In this document: piece by piece, positions 44,572-52,771 of the stretch | How positions within the stretch are numbered: position 1 is the first letter of the stretch | How the letters are laid out: every line of letters starts with the position of its first letter | Assembly: GCA_900549995.1 (NCBI GenBank) | Contig: URQQ01000017.1 | Location: 1 to 64,000, forward strand | Length of the DNA: 64,000 nucleotides | Reading direction: 5' to 3' | From: an uncultured Lachnospiraceae bacterium | Lineage (GTDB): Bacteria > Bacillota > Clostridia > Lachnospirales > Lachnospiraceae | Translations under genes and position numbers: made by a program | The notes under the pieces: model-generated | Seen by the model: only the letters and a program-made list of their open reading frames with translations | The model's database searches: none | Told to the model about the DNA's origin: nothing

Positions 44572-45426
44572 ATGGATAAACGAAATAAGATAACGCCTTT
44601 ACAGGAACTGACGTTGATGGACCGGTTTCTTTTTGATGAGACGATGGAAGATTTGGAAGCATGTCAGGCAATGCTTGAAATTATATTGGAATCAGAGAAG
44701 CCGATTGTGCTTCGGGTATCGGAAAGTGAAAAGGAAGAGAGGACGGCTCCTGACCTTCGGGCAGCACGGTTTGATATCTTTGCGCAGGATGAAGAAGACA
44801 CAGTTTATAATGCAGAGATGCAGAAGAAAAATAAAGGGAACCTTCCAAAGCGAAGCAGATATTATCAGGCGCATCTGGATGTGACACTGCTGGAACTGGG
44901 GGAAACGGATTTCAATAAAATGAATCCCTCTTATATGATTATGATTGGAGCATTTGACCTCTTTGGACAAGGAAAATATAGATATACTTTTCATATGAGA
45001 TGTGAAGAGGAGCCTTCTATCCGGTTGGAAGATGGAGCAACCCGTATTTTCCTAAATACCAAAGGACAAGATTCAGAAGGAGTCAGTCAGGAACTGATTG
45101 ATTTTCTGAAGTATGTAGAAAATCCGGATGAAGTGCAGGCCAAAGAATCAAAGAGTCCCAGAATCGGCAGAATCCATGAGCGGATCAGCAGCATAAAGGC
45201 GAGTGAAGAGATGGGAGTGAAGTATATGCAGGAATGGGAAGAGAAGATTTATATCAGAGAGGAAGGCAGGCAAGAAGGAACCCGGCTTGGCATTCAAGCG
45301 TTGATTCTTGATAATCTGGAAGAAAAGAAGAGCGAAGAGCAGATCATTCAAAAACTGATGAAAAGATTTTCCCTCTCAGAAGACGAGGCAAGAAGGTATT
45401 TTGTGAAGTACAGCTGTGAGGAATAA
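44572..45426 (+). CDS. Rpn-family PD-(D/E)XK nuclease (transposase-like)
   Basis: A 284-residue protein of the Rpn/PDDEXK_2 group. It begins TPLQELTLMDRFLFDETMEDLEACQAMLE, typical of the family, and the catalytic core reads RFDIFAQDEEDTVYNAEMQKKN, giving the D...ExQ nuclease residues. RSRYYQAHLDVTLLELG follows, as expected. The C-terminal part is a charged helix (EEGRQEGTRLGIQALILDNLEEKKSEEQIIQKLMKRF). Members promote RecA-independent recombination or are annotated as transposases, and often occur in many copies. No terminal inverted repeats were recognised around it. Confidence 0.85.
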   Translation: MDKRNKITPLQELTLMDRFLFDETMEDLEACQAMLEIILESEKPIVLRVSESEKEERTAPDLRAARFDIFAQDEEDTVYNAEMQKKNKGNLPKRSRYYQAHLDVTLLELGETDFNKMNPSYMIMIGAFDLFGQGKYRYTFHMRCEEEPSIRLEDGATRIFLNTKGQDSEGVSQELIDFLKYVENPDEVQAKESKSPRIGRIHERISSIKASEEMGVKYMQEWEEKIYIREEGRQEGTRLGIQALILDNLEEKKSEEQIIQKLMKRFSLSEDEARRYFVKYSCEE

Positions 45427-45488
45427 TAGAAGGACTGCCACACTTCGGTGTGTTGAGTTTCTTAAGTAAAACGTGAAAATTTTGTTTT

Positions 45489-45521
45489 TAAGATACCGAT
45501 GCAATTAGCACTGGTATCTTT
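45489..45521 (+). terminator. Terminator between convergent Rpn and unknown genes
   Basis: Stem AAGATACC (45489-45496) / GGTATCTT (45512-45519) with T-rich flanks on both sides, so it may work in both directions. A small CACACTTCGGTGTG hairpin at about 45438 lies between it and the Rpn stop. Confidence 0.65.
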
Positions 45522-45589
45522 TCATTTTGCGAGTCTGGATTTAAATTTTTATTTTATGCTGTCTTCTTTCAGCTCCTTAATCATTCAAG

Positions 45590-46336
45590 CTATCCGTTTT
45601 GATTTTTAATAATCCAGATCAACCAATTGGTAAACTCGACAGCTAAATGTTTTTGATGAGCTTTGACAATTGTTTTAGGACACAATGCAGGAAACTCAAC
45701 TGCTAATCTACATTCTATTCCGGCAGAGGTATTTCTGAATTGATGCCTTACACCACCAATAATCGTTCCATCTTTTAATTTTGCTACTCCTGCTGAGTGG
45801 TGTGTGAATTGAGGATTTTCAGGTTCTAATATTCCATTTTCATCACCAAATGAAATAAAGAATTGAACTGGTATTGGGGCATTTCCGGTTGTTTCAATAA
45901 CTTCTAAAATTCCATTTTTATCAGGTGTTAAGATATAATGTTCAGGATAGACTGATAAATTCACTTTTCGATTTCTTTTTGAAGCTTCTACCATTAGCGA
46001 ATCCAGTATTTGACTGAATTTATCAACGGATATTCCCTCTGCCATTATTGTTGTTCTGGCTACACGTCGTTTTTTTCCAGATAGTAAACAGGCAATTTTC
46101 ATCACATATCTACTAAAAAATAGTTTCTTTCTCAGAATCATCCGGATTTCATCGTCCGAAAATTGAACTTTTAATTCAGTTAATTTCTTACTCATTTCTG
46201 ATAATGTTACATTTTGTGGGATTTTCAGATGCAAAGTTTTATATGCTTTTTTTAATCTGGATTTTTTCCAAACAGCTAAATCCCGTTGACTGAAATTCTT
46301 TCCATCAATTAGAACTTTTATGTTTTTCTCTTTCAT
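45590..46336 (-). CDS. Hypothetical protein
   Basis: A 248-residue protein I do not recognise. The N-terminal third is basic and helical (KVLIDGKNFSQRDLAVWKKSRLKKAYKTLHLKIPQNVTLSEMSKKLTELKVQFSDDEIRMILRKKLF). The C-terminal two thirds look like mixed beta structure, with ISVDKFSQILDSLMVEASKRNRKVNLSVYPEHYIL, then HHSAGVAKLKDGTIIGGVRHQFRNTSAGIECRLAVEFPALCPKTIVKAHQKHLAVEFTNWLIWI. There is no signal peptide, and only a possible short hydrophobic stretch at the end. GAGGAGAAATAG gives a proper start. It stands alone and is somewhat AT-rich, so it may be a cargo or mobile gene. Confidence 0.65.
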   Translation of the reverse strand: MKEKNIKVLIDGKNFSQRDLAVWKKSRLKKAYKTLHLKIPQNVTLSEMSKKLTELKVQFSDDEIRMILRKKLFFSRYVMKIACLLSGKKRRVARTTIMAEGISVDKFSQILDSLMVEASKRNRKVNLSVYPEHYILTPDKNGILEVIETTGNAPIPVQFFISFGDENGILEPENPQFTHHSAGVAKLKDGTIIGGVRHQFRNTSAGIECRLAVEFPALCPKTIVKAHQKHLAVEFTNWLIWIIKNQNG

Positions 46337-46452
46337 CTATTTCTCCTCAACGTCTGATTTACTTAATTATATCAGAGTAAAAAGTAAAATAAAACGATAT
46401 ATTTTTTTGATATGCGATGCTTCTGAGTATAAATAACTTGATCTGTAACTTA

Positions 46453-46479
46453 AGACATTCCCGGCGAATGTCTTTTTTT
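46453..46479 (+). terminator. Terminator upstream of the catabolic locus
   Basis: Perfect stem AGACATTC (46453-46460) / GAATGTCT (46466-46473) followed by seven T. No + strand gene ends just before it. It directly precedes the operator/promoter at 46487 and so may shield it from read-through, or end a small unseen transcript from 46340-46450. Confidence 0.75.
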
Positions 46480-46486
46480 CATGTTG

Positions 46487-46549
46487 TTGCGCCCTGAGAA
46501 ACAGTTGGATGGATTGGCGTTGCAGGGACGCCGCGGCGTGATATATATT
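46487..46549 (+). promoter_or_regulatory. Operator plus promoter 1 of the catabolic regulon
   Basis: Operator-like TTGCG-CCCTG-AGAAA at 46487-46501 (3' half degenerate). After 18 bases comes a -35 TTGCAG (46520-46525), an 18-base spacer and a -10 TATATT (46544-46549). It has the same operator-to-minus-35 distance as the three other sites at 52651, 53636 and 58319. It drives the 46600-52597 genes. Confidence 0.55.
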
Positions 46550-46599
46550 GAAAATATAAAAGAGGTAAGATGAGCTGACAAATTAAAGGAGGAAAAAGT

Positions 46600-47040
46600 A
46601 TGGAAGTATTGGCAGATGAGAAAGAGAAGCTGGAGCTGTCTCTGTGCAGTGAGATTGCCAAAAAGATGAAGGATAAGTCTTTAAAGGAAGAGGATTTTGA
46701 CGCGGTTTTTAAACTGTTTGCGCAGATCTGCAATTCGGAAGATACCTTGCTTTTTGAGCTGAAGGGATATTCTGAAAGCTTTCAGTTTGTTTTTGAAGAT
46801 TTTTCTTATGGAATTATTTTTGAAGACGGAAAATGTAAAGTTTACCGGGGGGAACTTCACTGGCCGGAGATGACTTTCCGGATCCGTAAAGAAGTCGTCC
46901 TTGAAATATTGACAGGCAAAGTATATTCGGCTGTGGCACATATGGCTGGAAACGTGGATTACACTGGATTTAAAAATGGTGCGATCAGATTCATGGGAAT
47001 TTTGGAAACAGTGTTAGATGAAATATCAAATCATATGTGA
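46600..47040 (+). CDS. SCP2 sterol-carrier-like domain protein
   Basis: A 146-residue protein. The C-terminal 85 residues read like an SCP2 lipid-binding fold: IIFEDGKCKVYRGELHWPEMTFRIRKEVVLEILTGKVYSAVAHMAGNVDYTGFKNGAIRF, with the usual dG...p.d..f.i....l..l..G........G.l...G spacing. The N-terminus is a charged helix. SCP2 domains bind hydrophobic ligands; a role in a sugar-type locus is unclear. It has an AAAGGAGG site and is the first gene of the unit. Confidence 0.65.
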   Translation: MEVLADEKEKLELSLCSEIAKKMKDKSLKEEDFDAVFKLFAQICNSEDTLLFELKGYSESFQFVFEDFSYGIIFEDGKCKVYRGELHWPEMTFRIRKEVVLEILTGKVYSAVAHMAGNVDYTGFKNGAIRFMGILETVLDEISNHM

Positions 47041-47052
47041 GGAGGAACAATC

Positions 47053-49320
47053 ATGGAAAAAGTAAAATTCGGCGTTGTCGGAGGGGGCGGTGCATTTTTC
47101 TTTCATTCCAACGGTGTGAAAGAATCTGAGATCATAGAGTATACAGCAATCTATGATGTCGACTATAAAAATGCACAAAAGATGGCCCAGAGATATGAGC
47201 ATAACGAAATGACCGCTTACGAAACATTGGATGAAATGCTGGAAAGTGATATCGATGCAGTTCTTGTTATGGTACCTCATATCTTCCATACTGACATTGT
47301 AGTGCAGTGTGCCAATAAGGGGAAACATGTACTATGCGAAAAACCGATGGGAACGACTCTGGAAGGCTGCAGAAAGATGATAGAAGCATGTGAAAAGAAC
47401 CATGTGAAATTTATGATTGCAGAAAACCACAGATTTCTTCCGGCGCATGTATGTGTCCATGACCTGGTTGCGCAGGGGCTCATCGGCGATATCCGTATGA
47501 TCCGGGCTTATGAAGGTGTCAACGAGATTCCGGGATTAAGTGAAAGCGGATTCTGGAAAGGCGATCCGCTGAAAGCCGGCGGAGGAGCTCTGATGGATAT
47601 GGCGGCACACAAATTTGCGACCATCGAATATATCATTGGCAGCAGATGTGAGGAAGTGACCTCTGTGCTTGCAAAACAGATGATCAACCTTCCTGAGAAA
47701 GCAGAAGATAATGCGGTTGCCATCGCTAAATATGAAAATGGAGTAATCGCAGATATTATGGTAAGTTTCACACAGATGACACCGCCGTTTAACAGTCTGG
47801 AGATCTATGGAACAGAAGGAACCATCTTTGAAAACCATGCATGGGAGAAACCAGTCAGGATCTATTCTATGACATCAAAAATGGGTGACCATATGCAGAC
47901 ATGGTATGAACCGGAATGTGAACATGCACCGTTCCCGAATTATTATCCGATCTCAGTAAAGCAGACGGATGAACATTTCGCAAGATGCATCCTGAATGAT
48001 ACGATGCCGGAGTTCACTCCGCAGCAGTCAATGAATGCGATTGAAGCAATACTTTCCGGATATTTATCACACATTGAAAAACGTCCTGTGAGATGCGAAG
48101 AAGTAAGGAAAATGGGAGAAGAGGGCAAGACCATCGAAATATTGAAAAAGCTGGCGCCTTCGATTCCTGTGAATAAAAATTTAAAGGAGGTAAAAGAAGT
48201 GGAACCAATCGGATATGACAAGAAGAAGGCAGCAGAAATTATGGGGAAATATAATCTGGATCTGCTGGTTGCGACTTCCCCGATCCATGTGTACTATACA
48301 ACAGGACTTCCGGTTCTGCACAGTGCACCAAACCCAATTCTTGCGGCACTTGGCAATCAATATCCATTTATGGGACTGATACGCAGAAGAGGTGAGAATA
48401 CTGTTGTCCACTGGAATGTATTTAAAAGTGCAGGTGAGATGTGCTGGGCAGCGGACAGCGTGGGAATTGAAAGCCCGAAGGAAGTGCAGAGAGCTTTAAA
48501 ATCAAAGCTGAAACACTGGGGGCTGACAGGAAAAAGAATCGGGGTAGAATCTACGATACCGAAGTATATTCTGGATGTATTGATGGAAGAAAAATACGGA
48601 TTTGAGATTGTGGAGGCAGATCAGGCATTCAGAGATATGCGTCTTGTGAAATCTGAAAAAGAAATGGAGTATATCTTAAAAGCGACTGCCATTACAGAGG
48701 AAGCACTGAAAAAATGTATTGATTCCTGTGCAGTTGGAGTGACAGATAACGATCTTCTTGCAATCGGAAAGAAAGCAATGTTAGATGCAGGGGCATCCGA
48801 CTGGGATCACCTGACCATGACCATTGGAGATTCAGATCCGGAGGCACCGGGAACCGGGCGTGCGATCAAAGAGGGTGAAATTATCAGACTAGATTTCGGA
48901 GCTAATTACAAGGGATATGTTGCCGATATCAACTGCCATGTGATCGTAGGGAAAACGCCGGACGGAGCGAAAAAGCATATCGATGCACTGATCGACTTCC
49001 AGGGATATATTGAACAGAGAGTAAAACCTGGTGTGAATATGAAACAGCTTGGAGAAGAAGCAAAGGAATATTATCAGAAGAAATATCCGAATAGTATGGC
49101 ATTTTCTATTGGGCACAGCATGGGGCTGGAATGCGAAGATGCACATATTTTGGGAGCATTCGGTAGTATTGACGGGCCATTTGAGAAAAATATGGTATTC
49201 GAAATAGAGGCATGGGAAGAATTTGGCGGTGCATTGATCGGTGTGGAAGACACTTATGTAGTCACAGAAGATGGGTGCAGAAAAGCAACGACACTTCCAA
49301 AATATATCATAGAAAAATAA
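47053..49320 (+). CDS. Fused Gfo/Idh/MocA oxidoreductase and M24-family peptidase-like protein
   Basis: A 755-residue two-domain protein. Residues about 1-370 are an NAD(P)-dependent Gfo/Idh/MocA oxidoreductase: GVVGGGGAFF, HVLCEKPMGTT (EKP motif) and GGGALMDMAAHKF (second-domain Asp/His). Residues about 385-755 are an M24 aminopeptidase P/creatinase-type domain with an N-terminal creatinase-like lobe and metal ligands visible as LDFGANYKGYVADIN (two Asp), SIGHSMGLECED (His), EIEAWEEF (Glu) and GVEDTYVV (Glu), so it is probably an active metallohydrolase. This pairing is unusual. At the junction an in-frame AAAGGAGG with GTG eight bases later (48183-48201) could also yield the M24 part alone. 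The first domain likely oxidises a sugar or cyclitol; the second may cut a C-N bond. Confidence 0.88.
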   Translation: MEKVKFGVVGGGGAFFFHSNGVKESEIIEYTAIYDVDYKNAQKMAQRYEHNEMTAYETLDEMLESDIDAVLVMVPHIFHTDIVVQCANKGKHVLCEKPMGTTLEGCRKMIEACEKNHVKFMIAENHRFLPAHVCVHDLVAQGLIGDIRMIRAYEGVNEIPGLSESGFWKGDPLKAGGGALMDMAAHKFATIEYIIGSRCEEVTSVLAKQMINLPEKAEDNAVAIAKYENGVIADIMVSFTQMTPPFNSLEIYGTEGTIFENHAWEKPVRIYSMTSKMGDHMQTWYEPECEHAPFPNYYPISVKQTDEHFARCILNDTMPEFTPQQSMNAIEAILSGYLSHIEKRPVRCEEVRKMGEEGKTIEILKKLAPSIPVNKNLKEVKEVEPIGYDKKKAAEIMGKYNLDLLVATSPIHVYYTTGLPVLHSAPNPILAALGNQYPFMGLIRRRGENTVVHWNVFKSAGEMCWAADSVGIESPKEVQRALKSKLKHWGLTGKRIGVESTIPKYILDVLMEEKYGFEIVEADQAFRDMRLVKSEKEMEYILKATAITEEALKKCIDSCAVGVTDNDLLAIGKKAMLDAGASDWDHLTMTIGDSDPEAPGTGRAIKEGEIIRLDFGANYKGYVADINCHVIVGKTPDGAKKHIDALIDFQGYIEQRVKPGVNMKQLGEEAKEYYQKKYPNSMAFSIGHSMGLECEDAHILGAFGSIDGPFEKNMVFEIEAWEEFGGALIGVEDTYVVTEDGCRKATTLPKYIIEK
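48183..48201 (+). promoter_or_regulatory. Internal ribosome binding site and GTG at the fusion junction
   Basis: AAAGGAGG (48183-48190), an eight-base spacer, then an in-frame GTG (48199-48201) opening VEPIGYDKKK, exactly at the start of the M24 domain. It matches the strength of real gene starts in this window. It may be a relic of two separate genes or a working internal start. Confidence 0.5.
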
Positions 49321-49349
49321 GAAGACGAAAAATGAGAGGAGAAACGATC

Positions 49350-50138
49350 ATGAGAAAAGAAACACCATTAATTATTGTAGCAACACCAAATATCTGCTGG
49401 TTACACCCGGAGGTTCCATATCCAAGGACAGCCGTAGAGATTGCCGAGGAGGCAGCACTTTGCAGAGAAGCTGGCGCATCGGTATTACATACTCATGCAG
49501 AAGAACAGTGGGTAGAAGTACTTGAAGAAGTGAAAAAACGCAGTGATATTATTGTGCAGGGCGGAATGTCAAGCTTTACTCTGCAGGAAAGAATTGAATT
49601 ATTTGAGCAGGACTATGATATGGCATCCATTATTCTGAACCATCACGCAGAAGCGTTCAAGGAAGTAAACTGCGATATGCTTCATCCATTGGATGAGCTG
49701 GTAGAATATGCCGAAGCATGCAGAAAATACGGTGTAAAACCAGAATTTGAAGTATGGCATACAGGATCGATCTGGAATTTAAACCAGCTGATCAACAGAG
49801 GGCTTCTCGATGCGCCATACATTAATACTCTGTTCTTTGGATGGCCGGGCGGTACATGGTCTCCGGCGACAATGGAAGAGTATTTATACAGACGCCGCAT
49901 GATGCCGGAAAATTGTGCATGTACGGTATCTATTATGGGAGAAGAGCAGATGGATATTCTGACTGCTGCTATTTTAAATGATGATCATGTAAGAGTTGGT
50001 ACGGAAGATTATCCATATAACCAGCAGGGAAAAGTCTGCACCACACATGAACTGGTAAAAGAGATTGCCGACATTTCAAGAAGCTTAGGAAGAGAAGTTG
50101 CAACTCCGGACCAGGCACGTAAAATGTTAGGCTTATAG
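49350..50138 (+). CDS. BKACE-family enzyme (3-keto-5-aminohexanoate cleavage enzyme-like)
   Basis: About 262 residues of the DUF849/BKACE family: Zn-dependent enzymes that condense a beta-keto acid with acetyl-CoA and release acetoacetate plus a new acyl-CoA. Visible are ASVLHTHAEEQ (zinc His pair), IIVQGGMSSFTLQERI, PEFEVWHTGSIWNLNQLINRG, FFGWPGG and HVRVGTEDYPY (Glu near the zinc site and family signature). The ATG at 49350 with AGAGGAG upstream is chosen over the longer 49212 frame, which runs inside the M24 gene. Acetoacetate made here could feed the CoA-transferase and thiolase at 37.8-41.3 kb. Confidence 0.88.
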   Translation: MRKETPLIIVATPNICWLHPEVPYPRTAVEIAEEAALCREAGASVLHTHAEEQWVEVLEEVKKRSDIIVQGGMSSFTLQERIELFEQDYDMASIILNHHAEAFKEVNCDMLHPLDELVEYAEACRKYGVKPEFEVWHTGSIWNLNQLINRGLLDAPYINTLFFGWPGGTWSPATMEEYLYRRRMMPENCACTVSIMGEEQMDILTAAILNDDHVRVGTEDYPYNQQGKVCTTHELVKEIADISRSLGREVATPDQARKMLGL

Positions 50139-50158
50139 TGGAAAAGGAGAACGGGGTT

Positions 50159-50929
50159 ATGACGGATAAAAAAGTGGCAGTAGTCAGCGGAGCGGCGAAT
50201 GGAATTGGGCAGGCCTCCGCGCTGAGATTCGCAAAAGAAGGATACATTGTGGCGGTGGTGGATAAAAATCCATCACTGGAAGCAACAGAGAAGATGATCC
50301 GCGATATGGGGCAGGAGTGTCTTGCATGTGTCGGGGATGTATCCGATGAAGAAGCGATGAGTGCGTTTATAGATGAAATTGTAAAACAGTATGGACGGAT
50401 TGATGTGCTGAATAACAATGCAGGCATTGTTGTGGTAAAACCTTTGGAAGATACACGGTTTGAAGAATTTGAAAAAGTGGCGAAAACCAATATTGGTGGA
50501 ACATTTTTACTGACCAAACTGGCACTTCCGATTATGAAAGAAAAGAAAGCAGGAGCAATTGTGAATCTGGGTTCTGTCTCTGGACATGTGGGACAGACAG
50601 AACATGCGATCTATGGAGCAACCAAAGGGGCAGTCATCGCATTTACAAGGGCGGTTGCATGGGAAGTGGCACCATACAATATCCGGGTGAATTCCGTAAG
50701 CCCGGGTTCCGTAGATACACCGATGCTTCGTTCAGATATCCGCCTGGAAGCAGACAGGACAAAAATGCCATATGAAGAAGTGAAGAAACTGCGGGAAGCA
50801 GAGCAGGCATTTAACCGATGGGCAGATCCTTCTGAGATTGCATCTGCCATCTATTACCTGGCAAGTGATGAAGCGTCATTTATCACAGGTTCAGACCTGC
50901 TTGTGGACTGTGGATGGGTAGCGAAATAA
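50159..50929 (+). CDS. Short-chain dehydrogenase/reductase
   Basis: About 256 residues, classical SDR. SGAANGIGQASALRFA near residue 10 is the cofactor motif, NNNAG replaces the usual NNAG environment, LGSVSG carries the Ser and YGATK the Tyr/Lys pair. C-terminal FITGSDLLVDCGW is typical. The ATG at 50159 is chosen because AAAGGAGA lies upstream; the GTG at 50138 has no site. It probably oxidises or reduces a hydroxyl of the pathway substrate. The neighbouring genes on both sides are tightly spaced. Confidence 0.88.
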   Translation: MTDKKVAVVSGAANGIGQASALRFAKEGYIVAVVDKNPSLEATEKMIRDMGQECLACVGDVSDEEAMSAFIDEIVKQYGRIDVLNNNAGIVVVKPLEDTRFEEFEKVAKTNIGGTFLLTKLALPIMKEKKAGAIVNLGSVSGHVGQTEHAIYGATKGAVIAFTRAVAWEVAPYNIRVNSVSPGSVDTPMLRSDIRLEADRTKMPYEEVKKLREAEQAFNRWADPSEIASAIYYLASDEASFITGSDLLVDCGWVAK

Positions 50930-50938
50930 GGGGAAATC

Positions 50939-51640
50939 ATGAGTAATATATATGGAGTGGTCAAAAAAACAACGAAAACAGATCTCATTGTTGAAAATAT
51001 CATATCCCTGATCCGGGAGAAAAAACTGTCTCCCGGAGATAAACTCCCTTCGGAACGGGAACTGGTAGAGATGATGCATGTCAGCCGTCCTTCGCTCCGC
51101 GAGGCAGTAAAGGCACTGGAAGTCATGAATCTGGTAGAAGTGCGCCATGGATCCGGAGTATTTATCAAACGGCTGGAACCAGAGGGAATTGTGACACATC
51201 TGGAGCTGGCATTTACCATGGATGAATCTTTGAACCATGAATTATATATTGCCAGAAGAACTCTGGAAACTATGACAGCGAGACTGGCGGCAGAGCATAT
51301 CTCGGAGCAGGAACTTGAGTGTATAGAGAAAAATATGAAAGCAGGAGAGAAGGCGGTGGATCATCCGGAGAAATTTCTGGAGCTTGATATGGAGCTTCAC
51401 CGTCTGATCCTGACTGCATCCGGGAACCGGATTCTGCAGATTTTTGCCCGGTCCATCGAAGATCTGAGTCTGATTATGCGGAAAAAGACGAACAGCAGCC
51501 GGATTGTGAGAATCCGTACAATTGAAGATCACTATCTGATCTATCAGGCACTGAAAGATCATGATGCCGGGCGGACAGCCAGGGCAATGGAAAGTCATTT
51601 ATTACATGTAGAAAATTATTTTCAGGAACTGCATGTATAG
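50939..51640 (+). CDS. FadR/FCD-type GntR transcriptional regulator
   Basis: A 233-residue regulator. The winged helix reads ENIISLIREKKLSPGDKLPSERELVEMMHVSRPSLREAVKALEVMNLVEVRHGSGVFI (residues about 14-75), a textbook GntR domain; the FCD domain follows with ARRTLETMTARLAAEH, ELDMELHRLILTASGNRIL and ESHLLHVENYF, giving the Asp/His metal site. FCD regulators usually bind sugar acids or small carboxylates. It lies inside the first unit of the catabolic locus and is one of two candidate controllers, with the IclR protein at 62052. Confidence 0.9.
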   Translation: MSNIYGVVKKTTKTDLIVENIISLIREKKLSPGDKLPSERELVEMMHVSRPSLREAVKALEVMNLVEVRHGSGVFIKRLEPEGIVTHLELAFTMDESLNHELYIARRTLETMTARLAAEHISEQELECIEKNMKAGEKAVDHPEKFLELDMELHRLILTASGNRILQIFARSIEDLSLIMRKKTNSSRIVRIRTIEDHYLIYQALKDHDAGRTARAMESHLLHVENYFQELHV

Positions 51641-51652
51641 GAGGAGAAAAAA

Positions 51653-52597
51653 ATGAGCAGACGATATTTTGTAACGGGAGCTACAGGGTGTGTTGGAAGC
51701 TGGGTAGTGAAAAATCTTCTTGAGTCAGGAGAAGAGGTCATTGCGCTTGTCAGAGACCCTGCGAAATTAAACAAATTGGAAACCATTATGACAAAGGAGA
51801 TGATCAGCAAAATCGAGGTTGTGGAAGGTGACCTGACAGAGGATGAGGCAGTCGAGCTGGGAATTATAGGAAAGAAGGCAGACTATGTGATCCATCTGGC
51901 AGCGATGCAGCTTCCGCTTTGCAAGGCTGACCCGATTCTTGGGGCAAAGGTCAATGTGGAAGGAACGGTCCGCATCTTTGAAACTGTGAAAAAGTCACCG
52001 GTAAAATCGGTAGTCTATGCAAGTACGACGGCAGTCTATGGGACGCTTAATGAATACGAAAATGGGGAATACGACAACAATTCTGAATTTCTGCCGCATT
52101 CTCATTATGGCATCTATAAACAGGCGGATGAATGGCTGGCAAAAATGTACTATGAAGACGATCAGATATCAAGTATTGGGCTCCGTCCGTATGTTGTCTA
52201 TGGCCCGATGAGAGACCAGGGAATGACATCCACTCCTACGGCGGCAATGAAAGCTGCAATCAGGGGTGAGGCCTATGAAATCTCCTATGGCGGGGAATTT
52301 GATTTCCAGTTTGCCGATGATGTGGCGAAGGCATTCATACAGGCAGCAACAGCGGATTATCAGGGAGCATACTGCTATAACTTTGAGAAGAATCAGGTAC
52401 ATATGAAAGAGGTCGTAGAAGCCATTGAAGAAGTATGTGAGGAGGCAAAGGGCCTGATTACTTATCAGGACGTTCCACTGCCGTTTCCGAGGAATGTAAG
52501 CGGGGATGAACTGGATCAACTGATCGGGAAAGTGCCGGTTACACCTCTGAAAGAAGGCGTGAAAAGAAGTATAGAAATATTCCGCAAAATGAGCTGA
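51653..52597 (+). CDS. NAD-dependent epimerase/dehydratase family protein
   Basis: A 314-residue extended SDR. TGATGCVGSWVVKNLL at residue 8 is the cofactor glycine motif, VIHLAAMQ the second strand motif, YASTTAVYG carries the catalytic Ser/Thr, and YGIYKQADE the Tyr-xxx-Lys pair. YVVYGPMRDQGMTSTPTA corresponds to the substrate loop. Enzymes of this type epimerise, dehydrate or oxidise sugars or sugar acids. It ends the first transcription unit. Confidence 0.87.
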   Translation: MSRRYFVTGATGCVGSWVVKNLLESGEEVIALVRDPAKLNKLETIMTKEMISKIEVVEGDLTEDEAVELGIIGKKADYVIHLAAMQLPLCKADPILGAKVNVEGTVRIFETVKKSPVKSVVYASTTAVYGTLNEYENGEYDNNSEFLPHSHYGIYKQADEWLAKMYYEDDQISSIGLRPYVVYGPMRDQGMTSTPTAAMKAAIRGEAYEISYGGEFDFQFADDVAKAFIQAATADYQGAYCYNFEKNQVHMKEVVEAIEEVCEEAKGLITYQDVPLPFPRNVSGDELDQLIGKVPVTPLKEGVKRSIEIFRKMS

Positions 52598-52650
52598 TTG
52601 CCACACATTTCTAAGGAACCATCCGTGGAAAAGACCGATTTCCATTCTTG

Positions 52651-52712
52651 TTGCGTAGCGTGGAACACTTGGGGCAATCATGATTGAACTTATAATTTTA
52701 AATTGATATATT
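52651..52712 (+). promoter_or_regulatory. Operator plus promoter 2 of the catabolic regulon
   Basis: TTGCG-TAGCG-TGGAA at 52651-52665, then 18 bases, -35 TTGAAC (52684-52689), a 17-base spacer and -10 TATATT (52707-52712). It drives the SDR gene at 52772. Geometry is identical to the sites at 53636 and 58319. The 52598-52650 stretch shows no clear terminator. Confidence 0.65.
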
Positions 52713-52771
52713 CAAGTTATAGATGACAAGGGAAACCCTGTAAACACAACAAGAAGAAAGGAAAAGATGGT

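Noticed and set aside
44572..45426. Complete insertion sequence around the Rpn gene
   Set aside because: No terminal inverted repeats or target duplication could be recognised, so only the nuclease gene is reported.
49212..49349. Longer N-terminus of the BKACE gene from 49212
   Set aside because: It would run inside the M24 coding region and add a basic, unrelated stretch. The ATG at 49350 has its own ribosome binding site.
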